Below are positions 38,611 through 46,428 of a stretch of DNA of 64,000 nucleotides, one piece after another. Made by a program: the position numbers and the translations under genes. The stretch comes from Microbacterium sp. TPD7012. GTDB lineage: Bacteria; Actinomycetota; Actinomycetes; Actinomycetales; Microbacteriaceae. Position 1 is the first letter of the stretch. The number at the start of each line of letters is the position of its first letter. The DNA lies in contig NZ_QDFV01000003.1 in assembly GCF_003075395.1 (NCBI RefSeq), forward strand, positions 434,685 to 498,684, written 5' to 3'. The notes beneath the pieces were generated by a model that saw nothing but the letters and a program-made list of their open reading frames with translations, was not told where the DNA came from and made no database searches.

Positions 38611-39494
38611 GACCGTCGACTGTCGCGCGCGCGCCGCTGCTCCGGGAGCACGGCGGATCCGATCAGCAGGGCAGCGACCAGGGCGCCGCAGAGGAGGTAG
38701 GTCGACGTCGCCATCGGCCCCGAGTAGACCGTCTGCACGTTCGCCCACAGCATCACCACGACGGTCAGCGCGTACGCCAGGAACTGCGGCCATCGCCAGT
38801 ACCTGCCGAGAGCGGCCGGTCCGGCATCCGTCCTCCACGCGATGAACCAGCCGACGACGATCATCATCAGCACCAGCGTCACGATGGACGTGGTCAGATC
38901 ATCGCCGACGCCGATCGACAGCGTGGCCAGCGCCAGCAGCAGCCCGACGGATGCCGTGGCGATGCGCGTCCCGAGCGGGATCGGATCGCGCGCGGGGCGT
39001 GCGGCGGGAGCGCTTCCGCGCGTCTTCCAGAGCTGAGCGACTCCGACCCCTCCGAATCCGACGAGCATGATCGCGCCGGGGATGAAATACGCCCACATCG
39101 GTCGCGCTTCGGGTGAGATCAGCAGGGCGAAGAACGTTCCGACGACCGCGAGGGCGAAGAGGACGACGAAGACCATGTACCACCGTGTGGACCGTGGAGT
39201 GCGCCACTGCAGACCGTTCCGCTCGCCCACGCCCGCGATGATCTGCGATGTGACGAGGAGAAGGAAGAGAAGCGGCTGTGCGGCAGACGCCTCCGCCCGC
39301 ACGACCAGGAGATACGCGGTGAAGATGGCCGCGGTCACCACCGCCGTGACGATCGACTGCCAGGCGACGGCGCGCCGGTCGATCCGCTCCTCACGGCGCT
39401 GCTCGATCACCTCGATCTCGTCGAGGTAGAGTCGTGCGACCTCAGGAGACGGAGGGTCGAGCGGCCCGGATCCGTGCATCGGCCTCTGCTCCAT
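38607..39494 (-). CDS. Membrane protein of unknown function paired with a winged-helix regulator
   Basis: A 295-residue protein with seven or so membrane helices, after a 45-residue cytoplasmic start (HGSGPLDPPSPEVARLYLDE). No family is recognised with certainty. The gene is first in a two-gene unit with the regulator. Regulator-membrane pairs of this type often regulate themselves and respond to membrane stress or drug, but nothing in the sequence fixes the signal. GGAAAG-rich leader sequence precedes it with no good ribosome site. Confidence 0.75.
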   Translation of the reverse strand: MEQRPMHGSGPLDPPSPEVARLYLDEIEVIEQRREERIDRRAVAWQSIVTAVVTAAIFTAYLLVVRAEASAAQPLLFLLLVTSQIIAGVGERNGLQWRTPRSTRWYMVFVVLFALAVVGTFFALLISPEARPMWAYFIPGAIMLVGFGGVGVAQLWKTRGSAPAARPARDPIPLGTRIATASVGLLLALATLSIGVGDDLTTSIVTLVLMMIVVGWFIAWRTDAGPAALGRYWRWPQFLAYALTVVVMLWANVQTVYSGPMATSTYLLCGALVAALLIGSAVLPEQRRARDSRRS

Positions 39495-39512
39495 GGCGAA
39501 CCTCGGCTTCCT

Positions 39513-39552
39513 CTTTCCAGGTGGAAAGCTCTACTACTTTCCTAATGGAAAC
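39513..39552. promoter_or_regulatory. Two tandem operator-like palindromes upstream of the membrane protein/regulator unit
   Basis: CTTTCCA-GG-TGGAAAG (39513-39528) is a perfect palindrome. CTTTCC-TAAT-GGAAAC (39537-39552) is a second copy with one end mismatch. Their centres are 24 bases apart, roughly two helical turns, so two dimers could bind the same face. They lie 19-58 bases before the start. Confidence 0.65.
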
Positions 39553-39585
39553 CTTTTGAGACGTCAACCCTCCCCGGACGCGATG

Positions 39586-39614
39586 AAGGCCGCCCCACAC
39601 CGTGGGGCGGCCTT
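39586..39614 (-). terminator. rpsO terminator, 13-bp perfect stem
   Basis: AAGGCCGCCCCAC pairs with GTGGGGCGGCCTT over a three-base loop, 44 bases past the rpsO stop. It also separates rpsO from the tandem operators of the next unit. Confidence 0.85.
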
Positions 39615-39657
39615 CTCAAGAATGTTCTGCGCGATTGAACGCTGGGTTCGCTCTGCC

Positions 39658-39927
39658 TTATCGGCGGAGTCCGAGACGCTCGATCAGCGAGCGGTAGCGC
39701 TCGATGTCGATGTCCTGGAGGTAGCCGAGCAGACGACGGCGCTGACCGACGAGCAGGAACAGCCCACGACGCGAGTGGTGGTCGTGCTTGTGCTCCTTGA
39801 GGTGCTCGGTGAGGTCCTTGATGCGCTGCGTCAGCATTGCGACCTGCACCTCGGGGGATCCGGTGTCACCGGGGTGCGTCGCGTACTCTTCGATGATCGC
39901 CTTCTTGACGTCTGCTTCCAGTGCCAT
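39658..39927 (-). CDS. rpsO: 30S ribosomal protein S15
   Basis: The 89-residue small-subunit protein bound early to 16S rRNA. Hallmarks are [17 protein letters not shown] (20-36), the [16 protein letters not shown] rRNA-contact stretch (46-61) and [15 protein letters not shown] precedes the ATG. It usually lies directly before pnp. Here it is alone, with its own terminator, and pnp is 20 kb away. The start is clear. Confidence 0.98.
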   Translation of the reverse strand: MALEADVKKAIIEEYATHPGDTGSPEVQVAMLTQRIKDLTEHLKEHKHDHHSRRGLFLLVGQRRRLLGYLQDIDIERYRSLIERLGLRR

Positions 39928-40114
39928 AGATTCGATCCCCTTTCAGCTTGTTGCGCGGCGCCCGACGCCTGATGCGAGGGCTCTCTTTATCCGCGGCCGA
40001 TCAAACGGCAACCTGAAGAGTCTACCAGCCGCGGACTTCCTCGGGTGACATGCGGTCCGGAGTGCACCCGTCGGCGCTCGGCTAGTCTCGGAAGGTGCAG
40101 AAGAGGGCCTTCGA

Positions 40115-41407
40115 GTGAGCGCAGCGCGCGGACACCTGATCGACCTCACCCCGTTGAAGTCCAGCCCCGCGTTCGCACGGATGTGGATCGGCTCCACACT
40201 CGCGGGCATCGGCGGTCAGCTCACGATCGTGACAGTGATGCTGCACGTGTTCGCGCTCACGCAGAGCACCTTCGCCGTCGCGATGATCGCCGTCGCGGGA
40301 CTCGTCCCGATGATCCTCGCCGGCCTCTACGGCGGAATGCTCGCCGATGCGTTCGATCGCCGCCGCGTCGCCCTCATCGCCGCAACGGTCACGTTCACCT
40401 CGACCGCACTGCTCGCGGCTCTGACCTGGACCGGCGCCGAGACGATCTGGTGGCTCTACGCGCTCAGCATCGTCAACTCCGCCGCGAACTCGGTCGGCAT
40501 GGCCACCCGCACGGCGATCGTGCCGCGCCTCATCCCGCGCGACATGCTCGCGTCGGCATCCGCACTCAACGGGGTGGCATTCGGTGTCACGGTCATGGCC
40601 GGCCCCGCTCTCGCGGGTCTTCTCGTCGCACTCACCGGCTACGGCTGGACCTACGCGATCGACGTCGTGCTGATGCTGTCGATGTTCCTCGGCCTGTGGA
40701 CGCTGCCCGCGCTCCGCCCGGAGGGCGACATCGTCCGTCCGGGGCTGGCATCGCTCGTCGACGGATGGCGATTCCTGCGCCGGGCGAGCAACATCCGCAC
40801 GCAGTACATCATCGACATCATCGCGATGACCTTCGGGCAGCCGCTGGTGCTCTTCCCCGCGCTCGGGACGGTGATCCTCGGCGGCGGAGCCGTCACGACG
40901 GGAATCCTGACCGCGGCGGTCGCCGTCGGCACGTTCGCGTCGAGCCTCCTGTCCGGCCGCGTGGTGCACTACCGCTGGCACGGCCGCGGCATCGAGCGGG
41001 CCGTCGAGGCCTACGGGGCCTCGATCCTCCTGTTCGGGGTCGTGCTGCTCATCGGCGCCCTCTCCGGCTCCGCGACCGAGCACTCCCCTCATGTCGCGCT
41101 GATCGTCGCGGCATGCGTCGCGCTCGCCCTCTCCGGCGCCTCGGACAACGTCAGCTCGATCTACCGCAACACGATGATGCAGGCGGCTGTGCCCGACACC
41201 ATGCGCGGGCGGCTTCAGGGTGTCTTCATCGTCGTGGTCACCGGTGGGCCGCGCGTCGGAGCCCTCTACGCCGGCACGCTCGCGACCGTGACCGCACTCT
41301 GGTTCCCCCCGCTGCTCGGCGGCATCCTCGTGATCGCGCTGGTCGCTCTGCTGGCACGCCGCAGCGGTCGATTCCACGACTACGACGCAGAGAACCCCGA
41401 GCCCTGA
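40115..41407 (+). CDS. MFS transporter, EntS-like
   Basis: A 430-residue, twelve-helix permease of the major facilitator superfamily. LYGGMLADAFDRRRVALI (about 70-87) is the A-motif loop. Its layout resembles EntS/MFS_3 siderophore or drug exporters. GTG start with AGAGGG upstream. The substrate cannot be inferred. A hairpin overlaps its stop codon. It lies with its own promoter region between rpsO and yceI and diverges from rpsO. Confidence 0.85.
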   Translation: MSAARGHLIDLTPLKSSPAFARMWIGSTLAGIGGQLTIVTVMLHVFALTQSTFAVAMIAVAGLVPMILAGLYGGMLADAFDRRRVALIAATVTFTSTALLAALTWTGAETIWWLYALSIVNSAANSVGMATRTAIVPRLIPRDMLASASALNGVAFGVTVMAGPALAGLLVALTGYGWTYAIDVVLMLSMFLGLWTLPALRPEGDIVRPGLASLVDGWRFLRRASNIRTQYIIDIIAMTFGQPLVLFPALGTVILGGGAVTTGILTAAVAVGTFASSLLSGRVVHYRWHGRGIERAVEAYGASILLFGVVLLIGALSGSATEHSPHVALIVAACVALALSGASDNVSSIYRNTMMQAAVPDTMRGRLQGVFIVVVTGGPRVGALYAGTLATVTALWFPPLLGGILVIALVALLARRSGRFHDYDAENPEP

Positions 41408-41420
41408 GGCCCGGGGTTCT
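41391..41420. terminator. Bidirectional hairpin terminator overlapping the MFS stop codon
   Basis: AGAACCCCG and CGGGGTTCT form 9 bp, with an inner GCC/GGC of 3 bp. The hairpin includes the last codons and stop of the MFS gene and lies 21 bases before the convergent YceI stop. Confidence 0.7.
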
Positions 41421-41440
41421 CCGAGTGCGATCTGACGCGA

Positions 41441-41995
41441 TCAGTCCTGCTGCAGAGCGCCCTGCAGGTCGAGGTTGATCGTCACGTCCTTGCCGACGAG
41501 CACGCCGCCGGTCTCGAGTGCGGCGTTCCAGGTGAGACCGAAGTCCTCGCGGTTGATCACGGTCTTGGCGGATGCTCCGGCCTTGTAGTTGCCGTAGGGG
41601 TCGGTGCCGAAGCCGCCGAAGTCGAGCTCGAAGCTGACGGGCTTGGTGATGCCGCGGATGGTGAGGTCTCCGTCGACGAACAGCTCGTCGCCCTTGACGT
41701 GCGCGCCGGTGGAGACGAACTCCATGGTCGGGAAGTTCTCGGTGTCGAAGAAGTCACCGGAACGGAGGTGCGCATCGCGACCCTCGTCGTTCGTGTCGAT
41801 CGAGGTGACGTCGACGGAGGCCTCGACCTTGGCCTCCAGCGGGTTCTCCGGGGCGATCAGCGTGGCGTTCTTGACGCCGAACGTCCCGCGCACCTTGGAG
41901 ATCATCATGTGGCGGACGCTGAAGGTCACCTCGCTGTGCGCGGGGTCGAGGACCCAGGTGCCGGAGCGGTAACCGGGGATGTCGATGCTGGTCAT
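41441..41995 (-). CDS. YceI family protein
   Basis: A 184-residue lipocalin-like beta-barrel of the YceI family, which binds isoprenoid-type lipids. Family pattern: GTWVLDPAHSEVTFSVRHMM (about 12-31), SIDTNDEGRDAHLRSGDFFD and GDLTIRGITKPVSFELDF. No signal peptide is seen, unlike the periplasmic E. coli protein, so it is likely cytoplasmic. GAGGAGAAAAC precedes the ATG, which is preferred to a longer frame. Function in actinobacteria is unproven. Confidence 0.93.
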   Translation of the reverse strand: MTSIDIPGYRSGTWVLDPAHSEVTFSVRHMMISKVRGTFGVKNATLIAPENPLEAKVEASVDVTSIDTNDEGRDAHLRSGDFFDTENFPTMEFVSTGAHVKGDELFVDGDLTIRGITKPVSFELDFGGFGTDPYGNYKAGASAKTVINREDFGLTWNAALETGGVLVGKDVTINLDLQGALQQD

Positions 41996-42122
41996 GTTTT
42001 CTCCTCTGGAGACGTCAGCCGCTTCTGCGGCAAGGGACAGGGGCCGCGTGCGCGGCATCATCCGTTCCAACTTGCATTCAGGCGCATATATTCCCGTGCA
42101 TGCAGATCTCTTCGGCACAGAA

Positions 42123-42156
42123 GAGGCGCCCCGCTCCCGAAGGAGCGAGGCGCCTC
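42123..42156 (-). terminator. Terminator of the FKBP gene
   Basis: GAGGCGCC and GGCGCCTC pair over 8 bp, then CGCTCC and GGAGCG over 6 bp, with one C-A mismatch and a CGAA loop. It lies 19-52 bases past the FKBP stop and upstream of YceI. Confidence 0.8.
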
Positions 42157-42174
42157 ATCCGGCATCGTGCGGAC

Positions 42175-42543
42175 TCAGCCGACGGCGACGAGATCGATGA
42201 TGAAGATCAGCGTCTTGCCGGAGAGGAAGTGGCCGCCTCCGACGGGACCGTATGCGAGGTGCGGCGGGATGACCAGCTCGCGGCGTCCGCCGACCTTCAT
42301 GCCGGGGATGCCGTCCTGCCAGCCCTGGATCAGGCCGCGGAGGGGGAACTGAATGGTCTCGCCGCGACCCCAGGACGAGTCGAACTCCTCGCCGGAGTCG
42401 AACTCGACGCCGGCGTAGTGGACGGTCACGGTGTCACCGGGCTTCGCCTCGGCTCCGTCACCCTCGATGAGGTCGCGGATGACGAGCTCCGCGGGGGCGG
42501 GGCCGGTGGGGGCGTCGAACTCGGGCTTTGTGCGATCAGTCAT
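42175..42543 (-). CDS. FKBP-type peptidyl-prolyl cis-trans isomerase
   Basis: A 122-residue single FKBP domain that isomerises prolyl peptide bonds. Landmarks are VTVHYAGVEFDSGEEFDSSW (about 39-58), IQGWQDGIPGMKVGGRRELV (72-91) and PHLAYGP (94-100). The ATG giving MTDRTKPEF is preferred to a longer in-frame start. It has no signal peptide and is probably cytoplasmic. Divergent from the GntR gene 78 bases away. Confidence 0.95.
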   Translation of the reverse strand: MTDRTKPEFDAPTGPAPAELVIRDLIEGDGAEAKPGDTVTVHYAGVEFDSGEEFDSSWGRGETIQFPLRGLIQGWQDGIPGMKVGGRRELVIPPHLAYGPVGGGHFLSGKTLIFIIDLVAVG

Positions 42544-42621
42544 GCCTCCATCCAACCCGAGCCGCGCTGACGGGTCAACGCGGGGGCACCTGCTCACAGC
42601 GAACACTTCGACAAGCGGCTG

Positions 42622-43446
42622 ATGACAAGGCAGAATCGCAGGATGGAATCGGTTTCGTCACCTCAGGAGGTCGCCGATTCCGTCGCGCCTGCGCCCAGCG
42701 CAGCTCCGGCGCGCCAGCATCCTCACCGCCTGCAGGGCGTGCTGTTCCAGCCGATCGGCGACGAGGGTCGCGCCGAGCTCGTGGAGCGCCGACTGGTCGA
42801 CGCCATCACGCGCGGCCACCTGCGCGCCGGCGAGCGCCTCCCCTCGGAAGCCGAGCTGGCGAGGAGCCTCGGAGTGGCGCCGGTCACCGTCCGCGAGGCC
42901 CTGCTCGCGATCCGCGAACGCGGACTGGTGGTCACGCGCCGCGGAAGGAACGGCGGCAGCTTCGTCGCCGCGCACGCCGATCCCCTCTCCTTCGCGCGCG
43001 AATCCGTCCGCTCGTCGTCCCGGGTGGCACTCCGCGACCTCGGCGCCCACTACGCCGCCATCACCGGAGCGGGCGTGCGTCTCGCGGCACGACGAGCCGA
43101 TGCGTCAGAGGCCCAGCAGGTCCGGCGACGGATGGAGCGACTCGACGAGCTCGACGGCGAATCGCAGCGGCGCCTCCTGGATGACGTCCAGATCGAGATC
43201 GTCGCGCTGAGCCAGTCGGCGCGGCTGACGCGCGAGCAGATGAAGCTGCAGGCGGAGTTCTCGCCGTACCTGCGGCTCGTCGCGCACACGTCGGAGGACC
43301 AGCGCCGGCAGGCTGCGCACCTCGCCGCGGTCGTCGACGCGGTCGGAACGGCCGACGCCGACGCCGCCGGCGCGCGCACCGACACGATGGTCGCGGAGAT
43401 CATCGACGCCCTGATCCAGCTGCAGGCGCACCCGAGGAACGGCTGA
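42622..43446 (+). CDS. FadR/GntR family transcriptional regulator
   Basis: A 274-residue regulator: an unusual 45-residue N-terminal extension, a GntR winged helix at about 48-115 (LRAGERLPSEAELARSLGV, then TVREALLAIRERGLV) and an all-helical FCD-like effector domain at about 130-265. The helical domain lacks obvious His ligands for the metal of classical FCDs. The Cache gene follows by 31 bases. A later ATG (42643) is equally possible. The effector is unknown. Confidence 0.88.
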   Translation: MTRQNRRMESVSSPQEVADSVAPAPSAAPARQHPHRLQGVLFQPIGDEGRAELVERRLVDAITRGHLRAGERLPSEAELARSLGVAPVTVREALLAIRERGLVVTRRGRNGGSFVAAHADPLSFARESVRSSSRVALRDLGAHYAAITGAGVRLAARRADASEAQQVRRRMERLDELDGESQRRLLDDVQIEIVALSQSARLTREQMKLQAEFSPYLRLVAHTSEDQRRQAAHLAAVVDAVGTADADAAGARTDTMVAEIIDALIQLQAHPRNG

Positions 43447-43477
43447 CGATGCCGGAGAACGCCACCCGGAGGACACG

Positions 43478-44197
43478 ATGACGACAGGAACCGGCACCGC
43501 GACCCGCGCCGCCGCGACCATCGTCGAGGAGTACTTCTCCTCGCCGATACGCACGCTCCTCGGCTGGGTCGGACCGTTCGCCGCCCAGGTCGCCGAGGCG
43601 AAGAGCTCCGGCCCGCTGACCAGCTCCCGGATCGACGCGCTCGTGGAGCCGCACGCGCTCCGAACGCTCGGCCTCCGGGATGCCCCCGTCTACGGTGCCG
43701 GATTCATCGCGGCGATCGATCTGCCGTCCGACGCCCGCAACCACCTCGCCTGGTGGCAGGGCGAGGATCGCCGGCAGCTGGTGCTCGCCGCGCAGTCTCT
43801 CAACAAGGAGAACATCGACTACAGCGCACTCGAGTGGTACCGCCTCCCGATGGAGACGGGCGAGCCGCACATCGCCGGACCGTACGTCGACTACCTGTGC
43901 AGCGACGAGTACACCATCACGGTCGCCGCACCCGCGGAGGTCGACGGCGTGCGCATCGGCGTCGCGGGGCTCGACATGCTCGTCGCCGAGGTCGAGCGGG
44001 ATCTCCTACCCCGCTTCGCCGCTCTCGGTCGCGAGGTCACCCTCATCAACGGCATCGGTCGCGTCGTGGTCTCGACGGACCCGCGGTGCGCGACCGGCGA
44101 TGCGGTGCGCAGCGGACGGTGGGCGGAGCTCCCCCGGTTCGCCTGCGCCGACGTCGCGCTGACCGTGATCGTCGAGCCCGACCCAACTGACCCTTGA
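43478..44197 (+). CDS. Cytoplasmic Cache-domain protein paired with a GntR regulator
   Basis: A 239-residue protein resembling a Cache/PDC sensor domain without a membrane helix or signal peptide. Cache-like features are the NKENIDYSALEWYRLPMETG stretch (about 110-129), GPYVDYLCSDEYTITVAAPA and GVRIGVAGLDMLVAEVE. Cache domains normally sit outside the cell in transmembrane receptors; a free cytosolic one is unusual. With the GntR gene 31 bases upstream, it may bind the same metabolite. GGAGGACACG precedes the ATG. Confidence 0.75.
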   Translation: MTTGTGTATRAAATIVEEYFSSPIRTLLGWVGPFAAQVAEAKSSGPLTSSRIDALVEPHALRTLGLRDAPVYGAGFIAAIDLPSDARNHLAWWQGEDRRQLVLAAQSLNKENIDYSALEWYRLPMETGEPHIAGPYVDYLCSDEYTITVAAPAEVDGVRIGVAGLDMLVAEVERDLLPRFAALGREVTLINGIGRVVVSTDPRCATGDAVRSGRWAELPRFACADVALTVIVEPDPTDP

Positions 44198-44234
44198 CAC
44201 CCCGCAGGGCCGGGTGCACCCTGTTTACAGACCA

Positions 44235-44285
44235 ACTCAGCGCCCGGGAGACATGCAGGCATCGCCGCAGCACCGGGCGCTGAGT
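44235..44285. terminator. Bidirectional terminator or cruciform with a 13-bp stem
   Basis: ACTCAGCGCCCGG (44235-44247) pairs perfectly with CCGGGCGCTGAGT (44273-44285). The 25-base loop contains a small inner hairpin, ATGC-AG-GCAT. It ends 4 bases before the convergent alpha/beta hydrolase stop and serves the Cache gene as well. A short structured RNA cannot be excluded. Confidence 0.7.
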
Positions 44286-44289
44286 CTTG

Positions 44290-44979
44290 CTATCGGACCT
44301 CGTCCGCGTAGCTCACCAGCAGCTCGGCGATCTCCTCCGGCCGGCTCAGCATGGCGCAGTGGCCGCCGGGCACCTCGTCCGCGAGGATGCCGAGGCGTCG
44401 GCGCGCCAGATCGCGGAGGAAGTCCGCCGGGAAGAAGCGGTCATCTGCGCACACGATGAACCGTGTCGGCACGTCGGGCCATTCCGCGAGCGGCCAGGGC
44501 GCCGCCATCGCCGCCGCAGAGGGGTGCGCGCGCTCCCTGCTCAGCGCCTCGTCGGCCAGTTCGCGCGGGACGTCGTGATAGAAGCTCACATACGGGTCGT
44601 CGTTGCCGGTCAGGCCGCCGTCGCGGGCGGACTGCTCGCCGACGGCGATGCCGTACCCGCTCGCCTCCCACCAGTCCTCCGGAGGCTCCCCCGGGGTGGG
44701 GATCATCCCGGCCAGCAGCACCAGGGCGTCGGCAGGGAGCCGCGCGGCGACGATAGGCGCTGTGAAGCCCCCGAACGAGTGCCCGACCACGACCACGTCG
44801 CGTCGGTCCCCGACGGCCGCCACGACCGCGTCCGCGTAGTCCTCGAGGGTGAGCGCGTCGTCGTCGGCCGGGAGGTCGGGCGCCACCACGTCGTGTCCCC
44901 GTGCCGCCAACGCCGCGGCCACGAGATGCCACGACCAGCCGACGTCGCCACCGCCATGGATCAATGCGAACGTGGTCAT
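44290..44979 (-). CDS. Alpha/beta fold hydrolase
   Basis: A 229-residue esterase-like hydrolase. The oxyanion HGGGD (8-12) is near the start, the nucleophile Ser68 is in VGHSFGG, the acid is Asp179 or Asp180 in VCADDRFFP, and His207 is in GGHCAML. It resembles short salicylate-esterase/methylesterase-like hydrolases. The substrate is unknown. I chose the ATG giving MTTFALIHGG over a longer frame with low-complexity N-terminus. Confidence 0.9.
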   Translation of the reverse strand: MTTFALIHGGGDVGWSWHLVAAALAARGHDVVAPDLPADDDALTLEDYADAVVAAVGDRRDVVVVGHSFGGFTAPIVAARLPADALVLLAGMIPTPGEPPEDWWEASGYGIAVGEQSARDGGLTGNDDPYVSFYHDVPRELADEALSRERAHPSAAAMAAPWPLAEWPDVPTRFIVCADDRFFPADFLRDLARRRLGILADEVPGGHCAMLSRPEEIAELLVSYADEVR

Positions 44980-45019
44980 CGCGCACCGCCTCTCCTGCGA
45001 GAAGGGTACGCCCGGAACG

Positions 45020-46339
45020 TCAGTATGCGAGCAGGGCCGCCCTGGTCGCCCTCGTGCGGATGAGCAACGCCCGCTCATCCTCGGCGGCCAGCGGATCCCG
45101 TCCGGTGATCGCCCGCTGCCGGACCGCCGCGAGGGCCGTCGCGTCCTTGATGAACTCGCGCATGAGCGGTCGCCGATCGCCGCGCAGCTGCGCCGCCCAG
45201 GTGAGTCCGACCTTGCGTCCGGCCGGCGTCGCCAGCATCGTGACCTCCTCGGGCGTGAACCAGCCCGCGGCCGCGTACTCGCCGAGACGCGACTTCGTCA
45301 GTCGCGCCTCCTCTCTGCGCAACGCGATGATCCCGAAGATGAAGCCGAGGAAGAGCGGCACCTGAAGCGTGAAGTACAGGCCGAAGAAATCCGCGAACGT
45401 GGCGGATCCGTTCCACAGTGCATGCAGGAGGATCGCCCCCAGCATGCCGAGGAGTCCCGCTCCGAGCGCGACTCCCGCCGAGGAGTACCGTCGTGCGGCG
45501 AGGCCGATCGCGAAACCGGTCAAGGCGGTGAACATCGCGTGCGCGAAGGGAGAGAGCAGCGCGCGCACCACGAAGGTGACCGTGAGCTGCGACCCGCCGC
45601 CCTCGATCAGACTGATCGCGAAGTACTGGATGTTCTCGGTGAAGGCGAACCCGGCGCCGACCAGGGCGCCGTACACGACGCCGTCGACCGGGCCGTCGAA
45701 CGCCCGACGGGCCACGAGGAAGATCAGGAAGACTCCGAGGCCCTTCCAGAACTCCTCCACGATCGGCGCCTGCACGACCGCGGAGAACGTGTCGTCGCGC
45801 AGGCCGACCAGGAAGGTCAGGCCGATGTCGACGAGGAGCGTGAGGCCGATCGCCGCGACGGCGCCCCAGGCGATCGCGAAGATGACGAGACGCTTCGGCT
45901 CGGGATCCCAGCGGTCGATCATCCGCACACCGAGGAAGACGATCGTCAGCGGGATGAGGGCGAGCACCAGACCGATCACGGATGCCATCGGTCCCAGCGC
46001 CCAGCCGAAGTAGCCGATGAGCGCCAGGAGCAGGAAGCCCAGGAACGCGAACAGCCACAGCGAGACGGTGCGCCCCTTCTTCGTCGGCACCGGGAGCGCC
46101 GGCAGCGACGGTGCCGGGGCGGGCGCGACAGGCGCGGGCGGCGTGTACGGCGTCGGCTGCGCCAGAGCGGACGCGTATGCCGGCTGCGCCGAGAACTGCG
46201 GAGGGGTGTACGGCGACTGCGCGTACTGCGGAGAGGAGTACTGCGGAGCAGCGTACTGCGGCGGATTCGCGGGCTGCGCGGGCGGCGGCGTGTAGGGCGA
46301 CGGCTGCTGCGGCTGCTGGGGAGGTCCTCCGAAACTCAT
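45020..46339 (-). CDS. PrsW family intramembrane metalloprotease
   Basis: A 439-residue membrane protease with about nine helices from residue 92 on. The active-site motifs of PrsW are visible: EEFWKG (195-200), FAFTENI (231-237) and the His of SPFAHAMF (267). The N-terminal 85 residues are an unusual Pro/Gln/Tyr-rich cytoplasmic tail with repeated YTPP and PQY units. In Bacillus PrsW cuts anti-sigma factor RsiW; the substrate here is unknown. GGAGG-type sequence precedes the gene weakly. A palindrome lies 21 bases upstream. Confidence 0.9.
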   Translation of the reverse strand: MSFGGPPQQPQQPSPYTPPPAQPANPPQYAAPQYSSPQYAQSPYTPPQFSAQPAYASALAQPTPYTPPAPVAPAPAPSLPALPVPTKKGRTVSLWLFAFLGFLLLALIGYFGWALGPMASVIGLVLALIPLTIVFLGVRMIDRWDPEPKRLVIFAIAWGAVAAIGLTLLVDIGLTFLVGLRDDTFSAVVQAPIVEEFWKGLGVFLIFLVARRAFDGPVDGVVYGALVGAGFAFTENIQYFAISLIEGGGSQLTVTFVVRALLSPFAHAMFTALTGFAIGLAARRYSSAGVALGAGLLGMLGAILLHALWNGSATFADFFGLYFTLQVPLFLGFIFGIIALRREEARLTKSRLGEYAAAGWFTPEEVTMLATPAGRKVGLTWAAQLRGDRRPLMREFIKDATALAAVRQRAITGRDPLAAEDERALLIRTRATRAALLAY

Positions 46340-46359
46340 AGCTGAAGCATATGGGGCAC

Positions 46360-46373
46360 AAGCGATATCGCTT
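46360..46373. promoter_or_regulatory. 14-bp perfect palindrome between prsW-type and FAH genes
   Basis: AAGCGATATCGCTT reads the same on both strands. It lies between the divergent PrsW and FAH hydrolase genes, 21 and 56 bases before their starts. It could be an operator. No known regulator motif is recognised. Confidence 0.45.
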
Positions 46374-46428
46374 CGTTCTGGCGAAGTCCTCCACGCGGCG
46401 GTCCCGCGCCACCGGGTAGCGTAGAACC

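Noticed and set aside
39132..39139. GAACGTTC, a partial match to the SOS box
   Set aside because: It lacks the four-base spacer of the LexA consensus and lies inside a membrane protein gene.
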